This document shows positions 27,054 through 35,459 of a stretch of 64,000 nt of DNA, in pieces. The translations under genes and the position numbers were made by a program. This stretch comes from JANQRZ01 sp965214485 (GTDB lineage: Bacteria; Bacteroidota; Rhodothermia; Rhodothermales; JANQRZ01). The notes under the pieces are model-generated. The model made no database searches and was not told where the DNA came from. It was given only the letters and a program-made list of their open reading frames with translations. Numbering within the stretch: the stretch's first letter is position 1; every line of letters starts with the position of its first letter. The stretch is from the NCBI GenBank assembly GCA_965214485.1, contig CBDCBW010000004.1, positions 1 to 64,000 on the forward strand, written 5' to 3'.

Positions 27054-28217
27054 ATGCGGGTCTGCGACCTCACGCACGCCTACACCGACACCAGCGGCGG
27101 CATCCGCACCACGATCGACGCGAAGCGCCGCTACCTCCTCGCGCGGGGGCACGAGCACATCCTCGTCGCACCGGGGGCCGAGGACCGCACCGAGCGCGAC
27201 GGGCGGGCGACGACGATCCGCGTTGCCGGGCCGGTGATTCCCGGGGCCGCGCCGTACCGCTTCTTCCTCCGCGCCGACAAAGTGCGCGCCGCCCTCGCCG
27301 AGGCGCAGCCGGACCTGATCGAGCTCCACACGTTCTACACCTCGCCGTGGGCCGCGTTCTCGTACCGCGAGCGGCAGCCCGTCGCAGTCACCGCGTTCTA
27401 CCACACCGACCTGCCCTCGGCCTACGTCGGCCCCGCCGTGGCGAAGGTGGCGGGCGGGCGCGCCGCCAGCCTGGCCGAACGGTGGACCGAGCGCTACGTC
27501 CGCGCCGTCTTCGACCGCTGCGACCGCGGCTTCGCCGTCTCTCGGGGCCTCGTGCAGGCACTCCGCCGGATGGGGGTCACGACGCCGCTCGACGCCGTCC
27601 CGCTCGGCGTAGACCTGGACCTCTTCCACCCCCGGCGGCGAGACCCGGCCCTGCGCGCGAGCCTGGGCACCGGGCCCGAGGGCCTGCTGCTGGTCTACGC
27701 CGGCCGGCTCGACTCGGAGAAGCAGCCGAGCCTGCTGGCCGATGCCGTCGGGCTGCTCCCCGCTGCGCTGCGCCCGAGGCTCGTGCTCGCGGGGCAGGGG
27801 CCGCACCGCGCGGCGCTCGAAGCGCGAGCCGCAACGAGCGAGCGCCTGCACGTCCTGCCGTACATCCGAGACAAAGAGGCCCTCGCCCGGCTCCTCGCCT
27901 CGGCGGACATTTACGTGACGGCGGGGCCGCACGAGACGTTCGCGCTCTCGGTCGTCGAGGCACAGGCCTCGGGGCTGCCCGTCGTGGGCGTCGCGGCGGG
28001 GGCGCTCGTGGACCGCGTGCCGCCTCACGTGGGGCGGCTCGGGCCGGCCCGCGACGCGGCGGCGTTTGCCGAGCGCATCGCCGAGGTCGCCGCCGAGCGG
28101 GAGGCGCTCGGCGCGGCAGCCCGCGCCCACGTCGAGGCCGCGTTCTCGTGGGACCGGACCTTCGAGCGGCTCCTCGCCGCCTACGGCGAGGTGCTCGGCC
28201 GCGTGCCGCCGCGCTAG
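27054..28217 (+). CDS. Family 4 glycosyltransferase
   Basis: 387-residue GT-B enzyme, second of an apparent two-gene operon. Visible: DTSGGIRTTIDAKRRYL at the N-terminus, HTFYTSPWAAFSYRER in the acceptor domain, VYAGRLDSEKQP at the start of the donor domain, and DIYVTAGPHETFALSVVEAQ with the E-x7-E pair near 310. Lipid or polysaccharide acceptor unknown. The 490 bp behind it are noncoding and repeat-rich. Confidence 0.85.
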   Translation: MRVCDLTHAYTDTSGGIRTTIDAKRRYLLARGHEHILVAPGAEDRTERDGRATTIRVAGPVIPGAAPYRFFLRADKVRAALAEAQPDLIELHTFYTSPWAAFSYRERQPVAVTAFYHTDLPSAYVGPAVAKVAGGRAASLAERWTERYVRAVFDRCDRGFAVSRGLVQALRRMGVTTPLDAVPLGVDLDLFHPRRRDPALRASLGTGPEGLLLVYAGRLDSEKQPSLLADAVGLLPAALRPRLVLAGQGPHRAALEARAATSERLHVLPYIRDKEALARLLASADIYVTAGPHETFALSVVEAQASGLPVVGVAAGALVDRVPPHVGRLGPARDAAAFAERIAEVAAEREALGAAARAHVEAAFSWDRTFERLLAAYGEVLGRVPPR

Positions 28218-28277
28218 GGCCTCGTCAGGAGGTCTGCTGCTTTCTGAACCGGAGACGCCTCGTGCGAAGCGAGCGAC

Positions 28278-28313
28278 GGAATGGGAGGACTGGAGGGAAT
28301 GGGAGGACTGGAG
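28278..28313. repeat. 18-bp tandem repeat, two copies
   Basis: GGAATGGGAGGACTGGAG twice. Apart from one base it is a rotation of the 18-mer at 18774-18809, so the two loci share a minisatellite. Confidence 0.8.
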
Positions 28314-28326
28314 GGAAGAGAGACGG

Positions 28327-28384
28327 CCCCTCCCTGCCCTCGACGCCGTCCCAAACCGCAGAAGACCCCTCGATCCTGCGCTAG
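28327..28384 (+). repeat. Dispersed repeat, copy 1 (other copy at 53883-53940, reversed)
   Basis: About 58 bases from CCCTCCCTGCCCTCGACGCC to CGATCCTGCGCTAG, found again in reverse complement at 53883-53940 with only a few differences. Both copies are intergenic and end in CTAG. A looser relative of the first part is at 1974-1995. Confidence 0.75.
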
Positions 28385-28668
28385 ATCGTGTGGAGCATGG
28401 CGAGGTCAGGCTCGCCCGAGGTTGTGATCCCGACGGCGCAAGCAGCGCGAGGAGAGCGGGGCCGTAGACCCGGACGACGAGTCCTCGGACGACGAGGCCC
28501 CGGACGACGAGTGCGACGCGGCGAGGGACGTGTCCCGTAGGGTGGAATCCGGCCCGTGAGAGCCGATCCGGGTAAAGGTCCACACCGCCTGGACCGCACC
28601 GCCGGAGCCGATAGAAATTTTGCGCGCGCCGCCCAGGGCCGGGTCCCGCACCGGCGAGGGAAAGGATT

Positions 28669-28676
28669 TATATTTC
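28669..28676 (+). promoter_or_regulatory. Candidate -7 element of the lipoprotein-OmpA operon
   Basis: TATATTTC followed by G, 32 bases upstream of ATG 28709, in an AT-rich pocket (AAAGGATTTATATTTCG). No matching -33 TTG. Confidence 0.4.
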
Positions 28677-28708
28677 GATCCGACCCCTGCCCCTAACCCA
28701 CCAAGACC

Positions 28709-29254
28709 ATGCGCCCTCGCCTTGCCCTCTGCCTTCTGATGACGTGCACCGTCGGGCTCTCCGCCTGTGCGGACCGAGACGCCCCCGAGGTTGCTTCCGA
28801 GGCTGAGGTGCCGGTCGAAGGCGTCGAGCGCATCGAGCCCGACGCGGGGACGGAGGAGCCTACGGCGACCCTCTCCGGAGACGTGCTCCAGACGCAGCTC
28901 GGCCCCGATGGGTCGGAGGTAGACCTTCGGCGCGCGGTGGTCACCGGCGACATCCTCACCGTCGAGATCGTCTACCGCAACCCCACCGACGGCATCGTGA
29001 CGCAGATCTACAGCGCTGAGCAAGTCAGCATCATCGACGACGCCACCTCGGAGCGCTACGACGTGCTCCAAGACGAGTCGGGGCGCTACATGGCCTCGCC
29101 GATGTACTCGGACACGCAGCTCAACCCGAGCGCGGGGAGCCACGAGTCCGCCGTGGCGTGGTTCAAGTTCCCGGCCCCGCCGCCGTCCTCACAAACGATC
29201 TCGGTCAACATCCCCGAGGTGGGAGCCTTCACCGGGGTCCCGGTCCAGCGATGA
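28709..29254 (+). CDS. Hypothetical lipoprotein
   Basis: 181 residues. Lipoprotein signal MRPRLALCLLMTCTVGLSAC puts the lipidated Cys at 20. An acidic Glu-rich linker (about 22-50) is followed by a beta-sandwich-like domain (DILTVEIVYRNPTDG, VSIIDDATSERYDVLQDESG, SAVAWFKFPAPPP), the general look of DUF4352-type extracellular domains. Its stop overlaps the start of the OmpA-family gene (ATGA), so the two are translationally coupled and probably both act in the envelope. Confidence 0.7.
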   Translation: MRPRLALCLLMTCTVGLSACADRDAPEVASEAEVPVEGVERIEPDAGTEEPTATLSGDVLQTQLGPDGSEVDLRRAVVTGDILTVEIVYRNPTDGIVTQIYSAEQVSIIDDATSERYDVLQDESGRYMASPMYSDTQLNPSAGSHESAVAWFKFPAPPPSSQTISVNIPEVGAFTGVPVQR

Positions 29255-29880
29255 ACCGGCGCGCAGTCTCGACGGCGCTCGTGCTCGGGGTGCTCGCGCT
29301 CGCGGCCTGCGCCGAGCGCCCCGCCGAGCCGCTGCCCGCTGACGCGGCTCCGGGCGAGGCGGCGACGCCGAGCAGCGGGCCGGCCGCCGAGGGCAGCGGC
29401 GGCGGTGCCCGGGCCGGCTCCGGGGGGGCGGGGCAGGCACTCACCGGGCGCGTCAGCGGCCTCGGCGCGCTCGTGGACGAGCTCGGCGGGCGCGTCACCG
29501 ACCAGGGCCTCGTCGTCCCCCTCCCCGCCGACGTGCTGTTCGACTTCGACGAGGCCGAGGTCCGCCCCGACGCCGAGCCGACGCTCGAGCGCCTCGCCAC
29601 GCTCGTCGGGCAGGCCGGCGACGGGCCGGTCCGCGTCGAGGGCCACACCGACGCCAAGGGCGACGACGCCTACAACCGGACCCTTTCGGAGCAGCGCGCC
29701 GAGGCCGTCGCCGACCGCCTCGCCCAGTGCGGCGTGGACCTTGACCGCCTGCGCACGCGCGGCCTCGGCGAGGCGCAGCCCGTGGCAGAGAACGCCCACG
29801 CCGACGGCAGCGACAACCCCGAGGGCCGCCGGCAGAACCGGCGTGTCGAGGTGATCATGCCGCGCCCGGCGGGGGTGTGA
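29251..29880 (+). CDS. OmpA-family peptidoglycan-associated lipoprotein
   Basis: 209 residues. Lipobox LALAAC gives the lipidated Cys at 20. A Gly/Ala/Pro-rich linker (25-60) leads to an OmpA C-terminal domain: VLFDFDEAEVRPDAEPTLER near 97, VEGHTDAKGDDAYNRTLSEQ near 132, RGLGEAQPVAENA and NRRVEVIMP at the end. It is predicted to hold the outer membrane to peptidoglycan. Start overlaps the stop of the upstream lipoprotein gene. Confidence 0.88.
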   Translation: MNRRAVSTALVLGVLALAACAERPAEPLPADAAPGEAATPSSGPAAEGSGGGARAGSGGAGQALTGRVSGLGALVDELGGRVTDQGLVVPLPADVLFDFDEAEVRPDAEPTLERLATLVGQAGDGPVRVEGHTDAKGDDAYNRTLSEQRAEAVADRLAQCGVDLDRLRTRGLGEAQPVAENAHADGSDNPEGRRQNRRVEVIMPRPAGV

Positions 29881-29940
29881 CCGCCCTGCCCACGACGGGA
29901 GCATGAAGCGCCGGCGCTAGCCGGGACCGCGGCGGCCCCG

Positions 29941-29948
29941 TAGCTTTG
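29941..29948 (+). promoter_or_regulatory. -7 element TAGCTTTG
   Basis: Exact match to TAnnTTTG, 28 bases upstream of ATG 29977. A TAG instead of TTG stands at the -33 distance. Confidence 0.45.
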
Positions 29949-29976
29949 GCGCGACGCTCCCCCTCTGCCCAGCCCT

Positions 29977-30918
29977 ATGCCGCACCGATCGCTGCTCCCG
30001 CTCTGCCTCGCCTGCCTCGCGTGCGCAGGGTGTGGGTCCACGAAGCCGCCGCCCGCTACCGGCTTCTCGGCCTACGCCGCCGACCGCGTCGCCCTCGTCT
30101 TCGCCGATGCCGGGGCGACGCGAAGCGGGTTGTGGAACATGAGGCCTGACGCTGCGACCTCGACACCCGGAGACCGCGCCCTCGCCGCGCTGCTCGTAGA
30201 CTACGGCCCCCATTTCGACGTGCCCATCACGGACGCCACCGGTCAGCTTTCACTTCGGTCTCCGCTGGACAGTCGGTTGCTGGAGGGCCTCCGCGAGAAC
30301 GTGCTGCAGATTCGGCAGGCCAACCGGAGCCTGCGCAAAGGGCAGGCCGGCGGCGCGCCCGATACGCCGTCGCAGGCCCGTCTCCCGCTCGGCGCGGCAG
30401 ACCTCGCCGCCGTGCGGGACGCGGTGGGTGCCCGCTACGCCCTCGCCGTCTCGACCGCCGCCCTCGACGCGAGCGCAGGAGAGATCGCCGTCGACGTGCT
30501 CACCACCTTCGCCGTGGGCCTGATCGGGCGCGAGTTGCTCGGCACGGCGTCGGGGCGCATCGTTGCCGTGGAAACGGTGCTCCTGGACATGGAGCGCGGC
30601 GAGATCGTGTGGTACGGCCTGCACGGGGCCGAGGTCAATCCGGCTCGGCCGGAGCACATCAGCGCCCTCGTCCGCACGGCGGTAGTCGAGCTGTTCACGG
30701 GCCGGACGATTCCCCCGTACAGCTTTCTCGTGCCGCTCGAACAGCAGGTCGTGGTGTACCTGCACGGCGGCGGCCGGGTCGTCGGCTACGCACGAGGGAT
30801 CGACGGGCTGGAGGTCGTCGTGGACACCCGAGACGGCGAGCGCGTGGTGCCCATCGAAAGCGTCAGGAGCATCCGCTCCTTCACCGGCGCCGGCAAGCTG
30901 TTCCCCATCGAGGGGTGA
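29977..30918 (+). CDS. Hypothetical lipoprotein
   Basis: 313 residues, family not recognised. Signal MPHRSLLPLCLACLACAGC with lipidated Cys at 19. A central alpha/beta region contains DAVGARYALAVSTAALDA and IVAVETVLLDMERGEIVWYG, reminiscent of envelope proteins that sense or assemble at the outer membrane. A conserved-looking C-terminal part has VVVYLHGGGRVVGYARGIDG and GERVVPIESVRSIRSF, a small beta domain. It precedes a mechanosensitive channel on the same strand. Confidence 0.65.
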   Translation: MPHRSLLPLCLACLACAGCGSTKPPPATGFSAYAADRVALVFADAGATRSGLWNMRPDAATSTPGDRALAALLVDYGPHFDVPITDATGQLSLRSPLDSRLLEGLRENVLQIRQANRSLRKGQAGGAPDTPSQARLPLGAADLAAVRDAVGARYALAVSTAALDASAGEIAVDVLTTFAVGLIGRELLGTASGRIVAVETVLLDMERGEIVWYGLHGAEVNPARPEHISALVRTAVVELFTGRTIPPYSFLVPLEQQVVVYLHGGGRVVGYARGIDGLEVVVDTRDGERVVPIESVRSIRSFTGAGKLFPIEG

Positions 30919-31027
30919 CGGAGCAGCGGGGCGACGGAGCAGCGGGCGCGCGGCGGGCCCTCGTAGCTTGAGCTCCTCTCCCGGCTTCGCCACGCGCCGC
31001 CTGTCCGCTCTTTTCTCCTTTCTCCCC

Positions 31028-31609
31028 GTGGAAACACTCCCCGTCGAAGAGGTCGTCAACACCACCCTGCTGCTGCGCGGGGCCGTCACGGCAGGCGTCG
31101 TCGTGTTCGTGATCGTCGCGCTCGGCACGCTCAAAGGGGCGCTCGTCCGGTTCATCCGGGTGCGGCAGATGCACCGGCTGCGCGGGCGGTTCGTCTACCG
31201 GCTGGCGCGGGTCTTCACGCTCGTCTTCGCCACCTTCACGCTGGCCTACGTCTGGGGCTTCGACCCGGAGAAGCTGTGGGTCTTCCTCACCGGTTTCCTC
31301 GGCCTCGTCGCCATCGGCTTTTTCGCGGTCTGGAGCCTGCTCTCGAACGTCATCGCCGGGCTGTTCCTTTTCCTCTCGGACCCGTTCAAGATCAACGACG
31401 AGATCGAAGTCCCCGACGGCGACCTCGCCGGCAAGGTGCTCGACATCCGCCCCCTCTTCGTCGTGCTCGAGGAGCCGGGCGGGCACACGCTCTACGTCCC
31501 CAACAGCCTCCTCTTCCAGAAGTCCTTCCGCCGCATCGACCCCGCGCGGGCGCGCGCGAAGGCGGGGGCAGCGGCCCGCGAGGCCGAGGCACCGGAAGCG
31601 GCGGCCTGA
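31028..31609 (+). CDS. Small-conductance mechanosensitive channel, short MscS type
   Basis: 193 residues, a minimal MscS. Two or three N-terminal membrane helices, then the pore-lining helix and beta domain: GFLGLVAIGFFAVWSLLSNV, AGLFLFLSDPFKINDEIEV, and LDIRPLFVVLEEPGGHTLYV with PNSLLFQK. It lacks the large C-terminal cage of full MscS. Start is GTG 31028; the longer frame from 30968 adds residues without sense. The stop codon lies inside a 15-bp tandem repeat that merges into a terminator. Confidence 0.85.
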   Translation: METLPVEEVVNTTLLLRGAVTAGVVVFVIVALGTLKGALVRFIRVRQMHRLRGRFVYRLARVFTLVFATFTLAYVWGFDPEKLWVFLTGFLGLVAIGFFAVWSLLSNVIAGLFLFLSDPFKINDEIEVPDGDLAGKVLDIRPLFVVLEEPGGHTLYVPNSLLFQKSFRRIDPARARAKAGAAAREAEAPEAAA

Positions 31610-31651
31610 TACAGTGCGGCCTGATACAGTGCGGCCTGATACAGTGCGGCC
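31601..31651. repeat. 15-bp tandem repeat straddling the MscS stop codon
   Basis: GCGGCCTGATACAGT three times (31601-31645) plus a six-base partial unit. The unit contains the TGA stop of the channel gene, so two extra stops follow in the same frame. The last partial unit forms the left arm of the terminator. Confidence 0.95.
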
Positions 31652-31678
31652 CCGGAAGCCGTTCGCCTCCGGGGCCGC
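31646..31678. terminator. Hairpin terminator between convergent genes
   Basis: Perfect 11-bp stem GCGGCCCCGGA (31646-31656) / TCCGGGGCCGC (31668-31678) with an 11-base loop, between the MscS gene and the convergent subtilase gene. No T-tract. Confidence 0.55.
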
Positions 31679-31716
31679 CCCGAACCAACAAGGACCGAAT
31701 CAACCGGCAAGGCCGT

Positions 31717-34521
31717 CTACTTCACGAGCATCATCCGCTGCGTGGCGGTGTGCGGCCCGGCCTGGAGCCGGTAGAGGTAGACCCCGCTGGCGAGGTCGCC
31801 CGCGTCCCACTGCACCTCGTGCCGACCGGCCTCCTGCGTCCCGCTCGCCAGCTCGGCCACCTTCTGCCCGGCCACGTTGTAGACCGTGAGCCGGACCGCC
31901 GTCGCCTCGGGCAGCGAGTACGAGATCGTCGTGTTCGAGGCGAACGGGTTGGGGTAGTTCGCGTCGAGGCTGAAGACGGCGGGGGCCGACCCGGCACCGC
32001 TCTGCGCGGACAGGGCCGTCGTCGTGATCGACGCACCGCGGTCCTCGGCGGGAAGCTCGAAGCCGTTGAAGTAGGTCTCGAAGAACCGGGTCTTGACCTC
32101 GGCGTAGTGCCCGCGGCTGACGGCAGCGGCCGGGTCGAAGAAGGCGCGCAGCGTGCCGCCGGCGGTTTCGATCCGGGCCTGCATGAGCTGGAGCTCGAGG
32201 GCGAGCTGGACGTGGCCCCGGAACGCCGCCGGGATCGCGCCGGCGTCTTCGAGCGGGACCCGCACGCCGCCCACGTCCACGCCCGGTACGCCGGCGTAGT
32301 CGGCCGCGAAGGCATCGAGCCCGAGGGCCTGGACGAGGGAGTACGCGAGCGCGGCCCGCGTGACCACGCTCGACACGCCGCCCTGCACGCGCATCACGCC
32401 GGCCCCGGCCTGAGCGCCATCCTTCAGCGGAGCCCCCTGCGCCGTGACGGCCTCGGCGAGCGCCGCCGCGTTGCCCCGGAGGTAGTACGAGTAGCCCCCG
32501 TCGGTCGGGAAGAACTGCCGGACGCCCGCGCCCATCACGAGGTACTGCGCGAGCTGATGCCGGCGGAGCGCCGCGTTGGGCGCAAACGTGCCGTTTGCCA
32601 GGCCGTCCACGAGGCGGTTGCTGACGGCGTAGCCGATGAAGGCCTCGTCCGGGTGCCCGCTGATGTCGCCCAGGCCGGTGAAGCCGTCGAGGCGGACGAG
32701 CTTGAGGGTGCCGTTGACGGTGCCGGGCAGCGAGGTCCCGTTCGTCAGCCCGAGCGGGTCGGTGCCGATGCCGCTGACCGAGCCGATGCCGCTGACCGTG
32801 AGGGTCCACGTGCCCGGCTTGCCGGGCGCGGTCACGGCCACGGTGCCGCCGAGGACGGGGATCGAGATCGCCGAGCCGTAGCGCACGCCGTCGGGGTCGA
32901 TGAGGACGACGGCGACGAGGTTGTCCTCGACGGTCGCCCGCGCCGAGACGACCGAGATGTCCGCGCCGACCTCGAAGGTCTGCTCCTCGGTCTGGCCGAC
33001 GGGCGTGAACATGATCGAGAAGTCGGTCTCGTCGGCGACGCTCACCTGCGCGTTGGCGTTGAACGACCGGCGGCTGTTGAGCAGGGTGCCGGTGTAGCGC
33101 GTATCGCCTGCGGCGGCGGCGACGGCGGCGTAGGCGTTGACGTAGCCCGTCCCGGACTCCCAGGTTTCGCGGCCCGGCATGTTGGTCGCCGTCTTCCGGA
33201 GGGTCTCCCGGACCTGGTCCGGCGTGAGCGACGGGTTGGCTTCGAGAAGGAGCGCCACGATGCCGGCGACGTGCGGAGTCGCCATCGAGGTGCCGGAGAT
33301 CATGGTGTAGAACGGGAGGTGCTCCGGCGCGATGAAGTCGGCGTCGTCGGCTCCGCCGTTGGCCCCGCCGTTGGTCGCGGCCCGCGCCGAGATGATGTTG
33401 ACGCCGGGGGCCGTGATGCTGACCTCGTTGCGGGCGGTCCAGCTCACGCCGTCGGGCGTGGTGAACGAGAAGGACCGGCCCTCCAGCCCGCGCGAGGAGA
33501 AGTCGGCGAGGTTGCCCGCCTTCGTGCCCGCGCCGACCGAGATCACCCACGGTGCCCAGGCGTAGGGGTTGTGCGTGTCCTCGCCCGAGCCGGCGTTGCC
33601 GGCGGCGAAGAGGACGTTGATCCCGGCCTTGTACGCGCTGTAGGATGCCAGGCTGATCGGGTCCTCGGGGTCGAAGTCGCTGCCCGAGCTGCCCCACGAG
33701 TTGGTGATGACGCGGATCGGGTGGGCGAAGTCGTTCTGGCGGCTGATGGCGTAGTCGAACCCGCCGAGGCCGTCGAGGATGAGGATGACCGCGCCGGAGC
33801 CGTAGCCGATCAGGTCCGCGCCGGGCGCGACGCCTTCGTAGAGGCCGTCGGACATCACGCCGGTCCCACCGACGGTGCCCGCGCAGTGCGTGCCGTGGCC
33901 GGAGTTGAGGTCGGTGTTCGGCGTGCCCTCGATGTAGGTCACCGGGAGCAGCCCGCTGACGGCGTTGAGGTTGGTGACGGCCTGCACGTTCTCGACGACG
34001 TGGGTGCCGAACTCGAGATCGCCGTGCGTGGCGTCGATGCCGGAGTCGTTGACGACGACCGTCACGCCCTCGCCCGTGAACGGGAGGCCGTTGCCGTTGC
34101 GGAGGTTGGGGTCCGCGCGCAGGCGGTCGACGCCGGTGACGCTGGTGCCGCCCTCGTTGAAGTATTCGAGCGGCTCGTTGGCCCAGAGCGAGAGCACGCC
34201 CGGCAGGTTCGCCAGCAGGGCCGCCTGGGCCGGCGTAGCGAGGACGGCCGCGATGGGGAGGGCCTCGAAGAAGAAGCCCCGCGTCACGCCGGTCGAGGCG
34301 ACGAGCGAGCGCTGTGCCTGCCCGAGCGGCGTCGTCTGGTCGAAGGTCACGATGACGGTCGTCGTCTCGAAGAGCGACAGCCCGGCCAGCTCGTTCTGGA
34401 GGCTCTGGCTGATGGTCGCCTGCCCGAAGGCGGCAGGGCCGAAGCCGAGGAGGGCGGCGAGAAACAGGCCGCGCAGCAAGGAGGGTCCGTTCCGGCGGGA
34501 ACGGCGCGTGACAGACAGCAT
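31717..34521 (-). CDS. Secreted subtilisin-like serine protease with SLH-like repeats and T9SS sorting domain
   Basis: 934 residues. A Sec signal (GLFLAALLGFGPAAFG near 18-33) and a propeptide are followed by an S8 domain with the catalytic triad: Asp in VNDSGIDATHGD near 158, His in NSGHGTHCAGT near 210, Ser in ISGTSMATPHVAG near 409. A beta-rich P-like domain follows. Then come two or three SLH-like repeats (DISGHPDEAFIGYAVSNRLV, GLANGTFAPNAALRRHQLAQ, FDPAAAVSRGHYAEV, about 625-820). The protein ends in a type A T9SS sorting domain (YPNPFASNTTISY near 856, LYRLQAG, final MMLVK). SLH repeats are usual in S-layer organisms and unusual alongside a T9SS tail. Monocistronic. Confidence 0.88.
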   Translation of the reverse strand: MLSVTRRSRRNGPSLLRGLFLAALLGFGPAAFGQATISQSLQNELAGLSLFETTTVIVTFDQTTPLGQAQRSLVASTGVTRGFFFEALPIAAVLATPAQAALLANLPGVLSLWANEPLEYFNEGGTSVTGVDRLRADPNLRNGNGLPFTGEGVTVVVNDSGIDATHGDLEFGTHVVENVQAVTNLNAVSGLLPVTYIEGTPNTDLNSGHGTHCAGTVGGTGVMSDGLYEGVAPGADLIGYGSGAVILILDGLGGFDYAISRQNDFAHPIRVITNSWGSSGSDFDPEDPISLASYSAYKAGINVLFAAGNAGSGEDTHNPYAWAPWVISVGAGTKAGNLADFSSRGLEGRSFSFTTPDGVSWTARNEVSITAPGVNIISARAATNGGANGGADDADFIAPEHLPFYTMISGTSMATPHVAGIVALLLEANPSLTPDQVRETLRKTATNMPGRETWESGTGYVNAYAAVAAAAGDTRYTGTLLNSRRSFNANAQVSVADETDFSIMFTPVGQTEEQTFEVGADISVVSARATVEDNLVAVVLIDPDGVRYGSAISIPVLGGTVAVTAPGKPGTWTLTVSGIGSVSGIGTDPLGLTNGTSLPGTVNGTLKLVRLDGFTGLGDISGHPDEAFIGYAVSNRLVDGLANGTFAPNAALRRHQLAQYLVMGAGVRQFFPTDGGYSYYLRGNAAALAEAVTAQGAPLKDGAQAGAGVMRVQGGVSSVVTRAALAYSLVQALGLDAFAADYAGVPGVDVGGVRVPLEDAGAIPAAFRGHVQLALELQLMQARIETAGGTLRAFFDPAAAVSRGHYAEVKTRFFETYFNGFELPAEDRGASITTTALSAQSGAGSAPAVFSLDANYPNPFASNTTISYSLPEATAVRLTVYNVAGQKVAELASGTQEAGRHEVQWDAGDLASGVYLYRLQAGPHTATQRMMLVK

Positions 34522-34643
34522 GGTCGTTGAGGGATGGCGAAGAGTGACAGACGATGCGGTGCCTTCCCCCCGGACATGGCGACGCGCAGCCGGGGAAGGT
34601 AAAAAATCACCTCCGTCCCGTCAAATGAAAACGGCGACGCAGG

Positions 34644-34855
34644 CTATAGTTTTCGCATGCGTCCCACCCCCTCGGCAAGCCGCTCGGCGGCGAAGTCGAG
34701 GTCGGCCTCGGTCGTGCCGCGCCCGAGGGAGAAGCGGACCGTCGCGCTCGCCGTCTCGCGGGGAATCCCGAGCGCGCGGAGGACGTGGCTCGGCTCCACG
34801 GCCCCGCTCCCCGCGCTCCCGATCGAGACGTGAACCTCTGCCACGTCGAGGCCGA
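34644..34855 (-). pseudogene. Displaced second copy of the cysteine desulfurase 3' end
   Basis: About 210 bases repeating the end of the desulfurase gene at 35460-35670. Reads GAVEPSHVLRALGIPRETA and RFSLGRGTTEADLDFAAERL, then a different tail (AEGVGRMRKL and TAG). The active-site Cys region SACTSG of the intact gene is here SAGSG, one codon shorter and without Cys. No start of its own. It marks the far edge of the toxin-antitoxin insertion. Confidence 0.92.
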
Positions 34856-34918
34856 AGGAGCTTGGCAGTGCCGGACCCAGAGCCGTACTTTCCGTCCACT
34901 TCCTCAACCACACTAGCT

Positions 34919-35116
34919 ATGAGTATTCAGGAGATTCAGGAGGCCATAGCGTCCTTACCTCGCTCGGAACAGTCCGAGTTGTTCGAGCGGCTGGACGAGT
35001 ACCGCGCCGAGCAGTGGGATGCGCAGATCAAGGAGGATGCGGAGGCAGGCCGACTAGACCACCTCATCGCTGAGGCCAAGGCGGACTTCCGCGAAGGCCG
35101 TACCCGTCCTCTGTGA
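34919..35116 (+). CDS. Small antitoxin-like protein (addiction-module family)
   Basis: 65 residues: a helical, acidic protein (IQEIQEAIASLPRSEQSELF, EQWDAQIKEDAEAGRLDHLI, AEAKADFREGRTRPL). The middle motif and the C-terminal D-F-R-E-G-R tail are typical of the short antitoxins that precede RelE/ParE-type toxins. A -7-like TACTTTCC lies at 34887-34894. It is opposite in strand to the cysteine desulfurase behind which it is inserted. The toxin gene follows after 75 bases. Confidence 0.75.
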   Translation: MSIQEIQEAIASLPRSEQSELFERLDEYRAEQWDAQIKEDAEAGRLDHLIAEAKADFREGRTRPL

Positions 35117-35154
35117 GCCGACGAACAGCGCTTTACTTCGGACGCGTCATAATA

Positions 35155-35188
35155 GGGGCTCGTAGTCAATCGATCACCGAAGAGCCCC
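35155..35188 (+). promoter_or_regulatory. Hairpin just ahead of the toxin start
   Basis: GGGGCTC (35155-35161) pairs with GAGCCCC (35182-35188), leaving only three bases before ATG 35192. In an mRNA it would hide the ribosome-binding region of the toxin and so lower its translation relative to the antitoxin. Confidence 0.45.
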
Positions 35189-35191
35189 CTC

Positions 35192-35452
35192 ATGGATCAC
35201 CAAACGACGCCCCGCTTCTGGCAACTCTACGACCGTCTTCCGCAGTCCGTTCGGCGTCTCGCTGACAAAAACTATGAACTGCTGAAAGCGAACCCGCACC
35301 ATCCCTCGCTCCACTTCAAGCAGGCGACGAGCGATCTCTGGTCCGTGCGGGTTGGTCTGCACTATCGTGCTCTAGCTACGGTACAAGAGAACCACTACCT
35401 CTGGTTCTGGATCGGACCGCACGCGGAGTACGACCGGCTGCTCGCGCGGTAG
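35192..35452 (+). CDS. RelE/ParE-superfamily toxin
   Basis: 86 residues, standard for RelE/HigB-like ribosome-dependent mRNA endonucleases. The sequence FWQLYDRLPQSVRRLADKNY, LHFKQATSDLWSVRVGLHYR and a terminal WFWIGPHAEYDRLL has the family's basic helix, beta-sheet Arg and C-terminal Tyr pattern. The antitoxin-like gene precedes it. The pair is wedged between the intact desulfurase (35460) and its displaced second 3' end (34855). Confidence 0.82.
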   Translation: MDHQTTPRFWQLYDRLPQSVRRLADKNYELLKANPHHPSLHFKQATSDLWSVRVGLHYRALATVQENHYLWFWIGPHAEYDRLLAR

Positions 35453-35459
35453 TACCCGC

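Larger units (their letters stand above)
28218..28708. other. Repeat-rich noncoding region
   Basis: No supported gene. It holds an 18-bp tandem repeat (28278-28313), a repeat shared with 53883-53940 (28327-28384), three imperfect copies of CGGACGACGAG near 28470-28513, and a -7-like TATATTTC (28669-28676) for the next gene. Frames that cross it in either strand are shadows. Confidence 0.6.
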
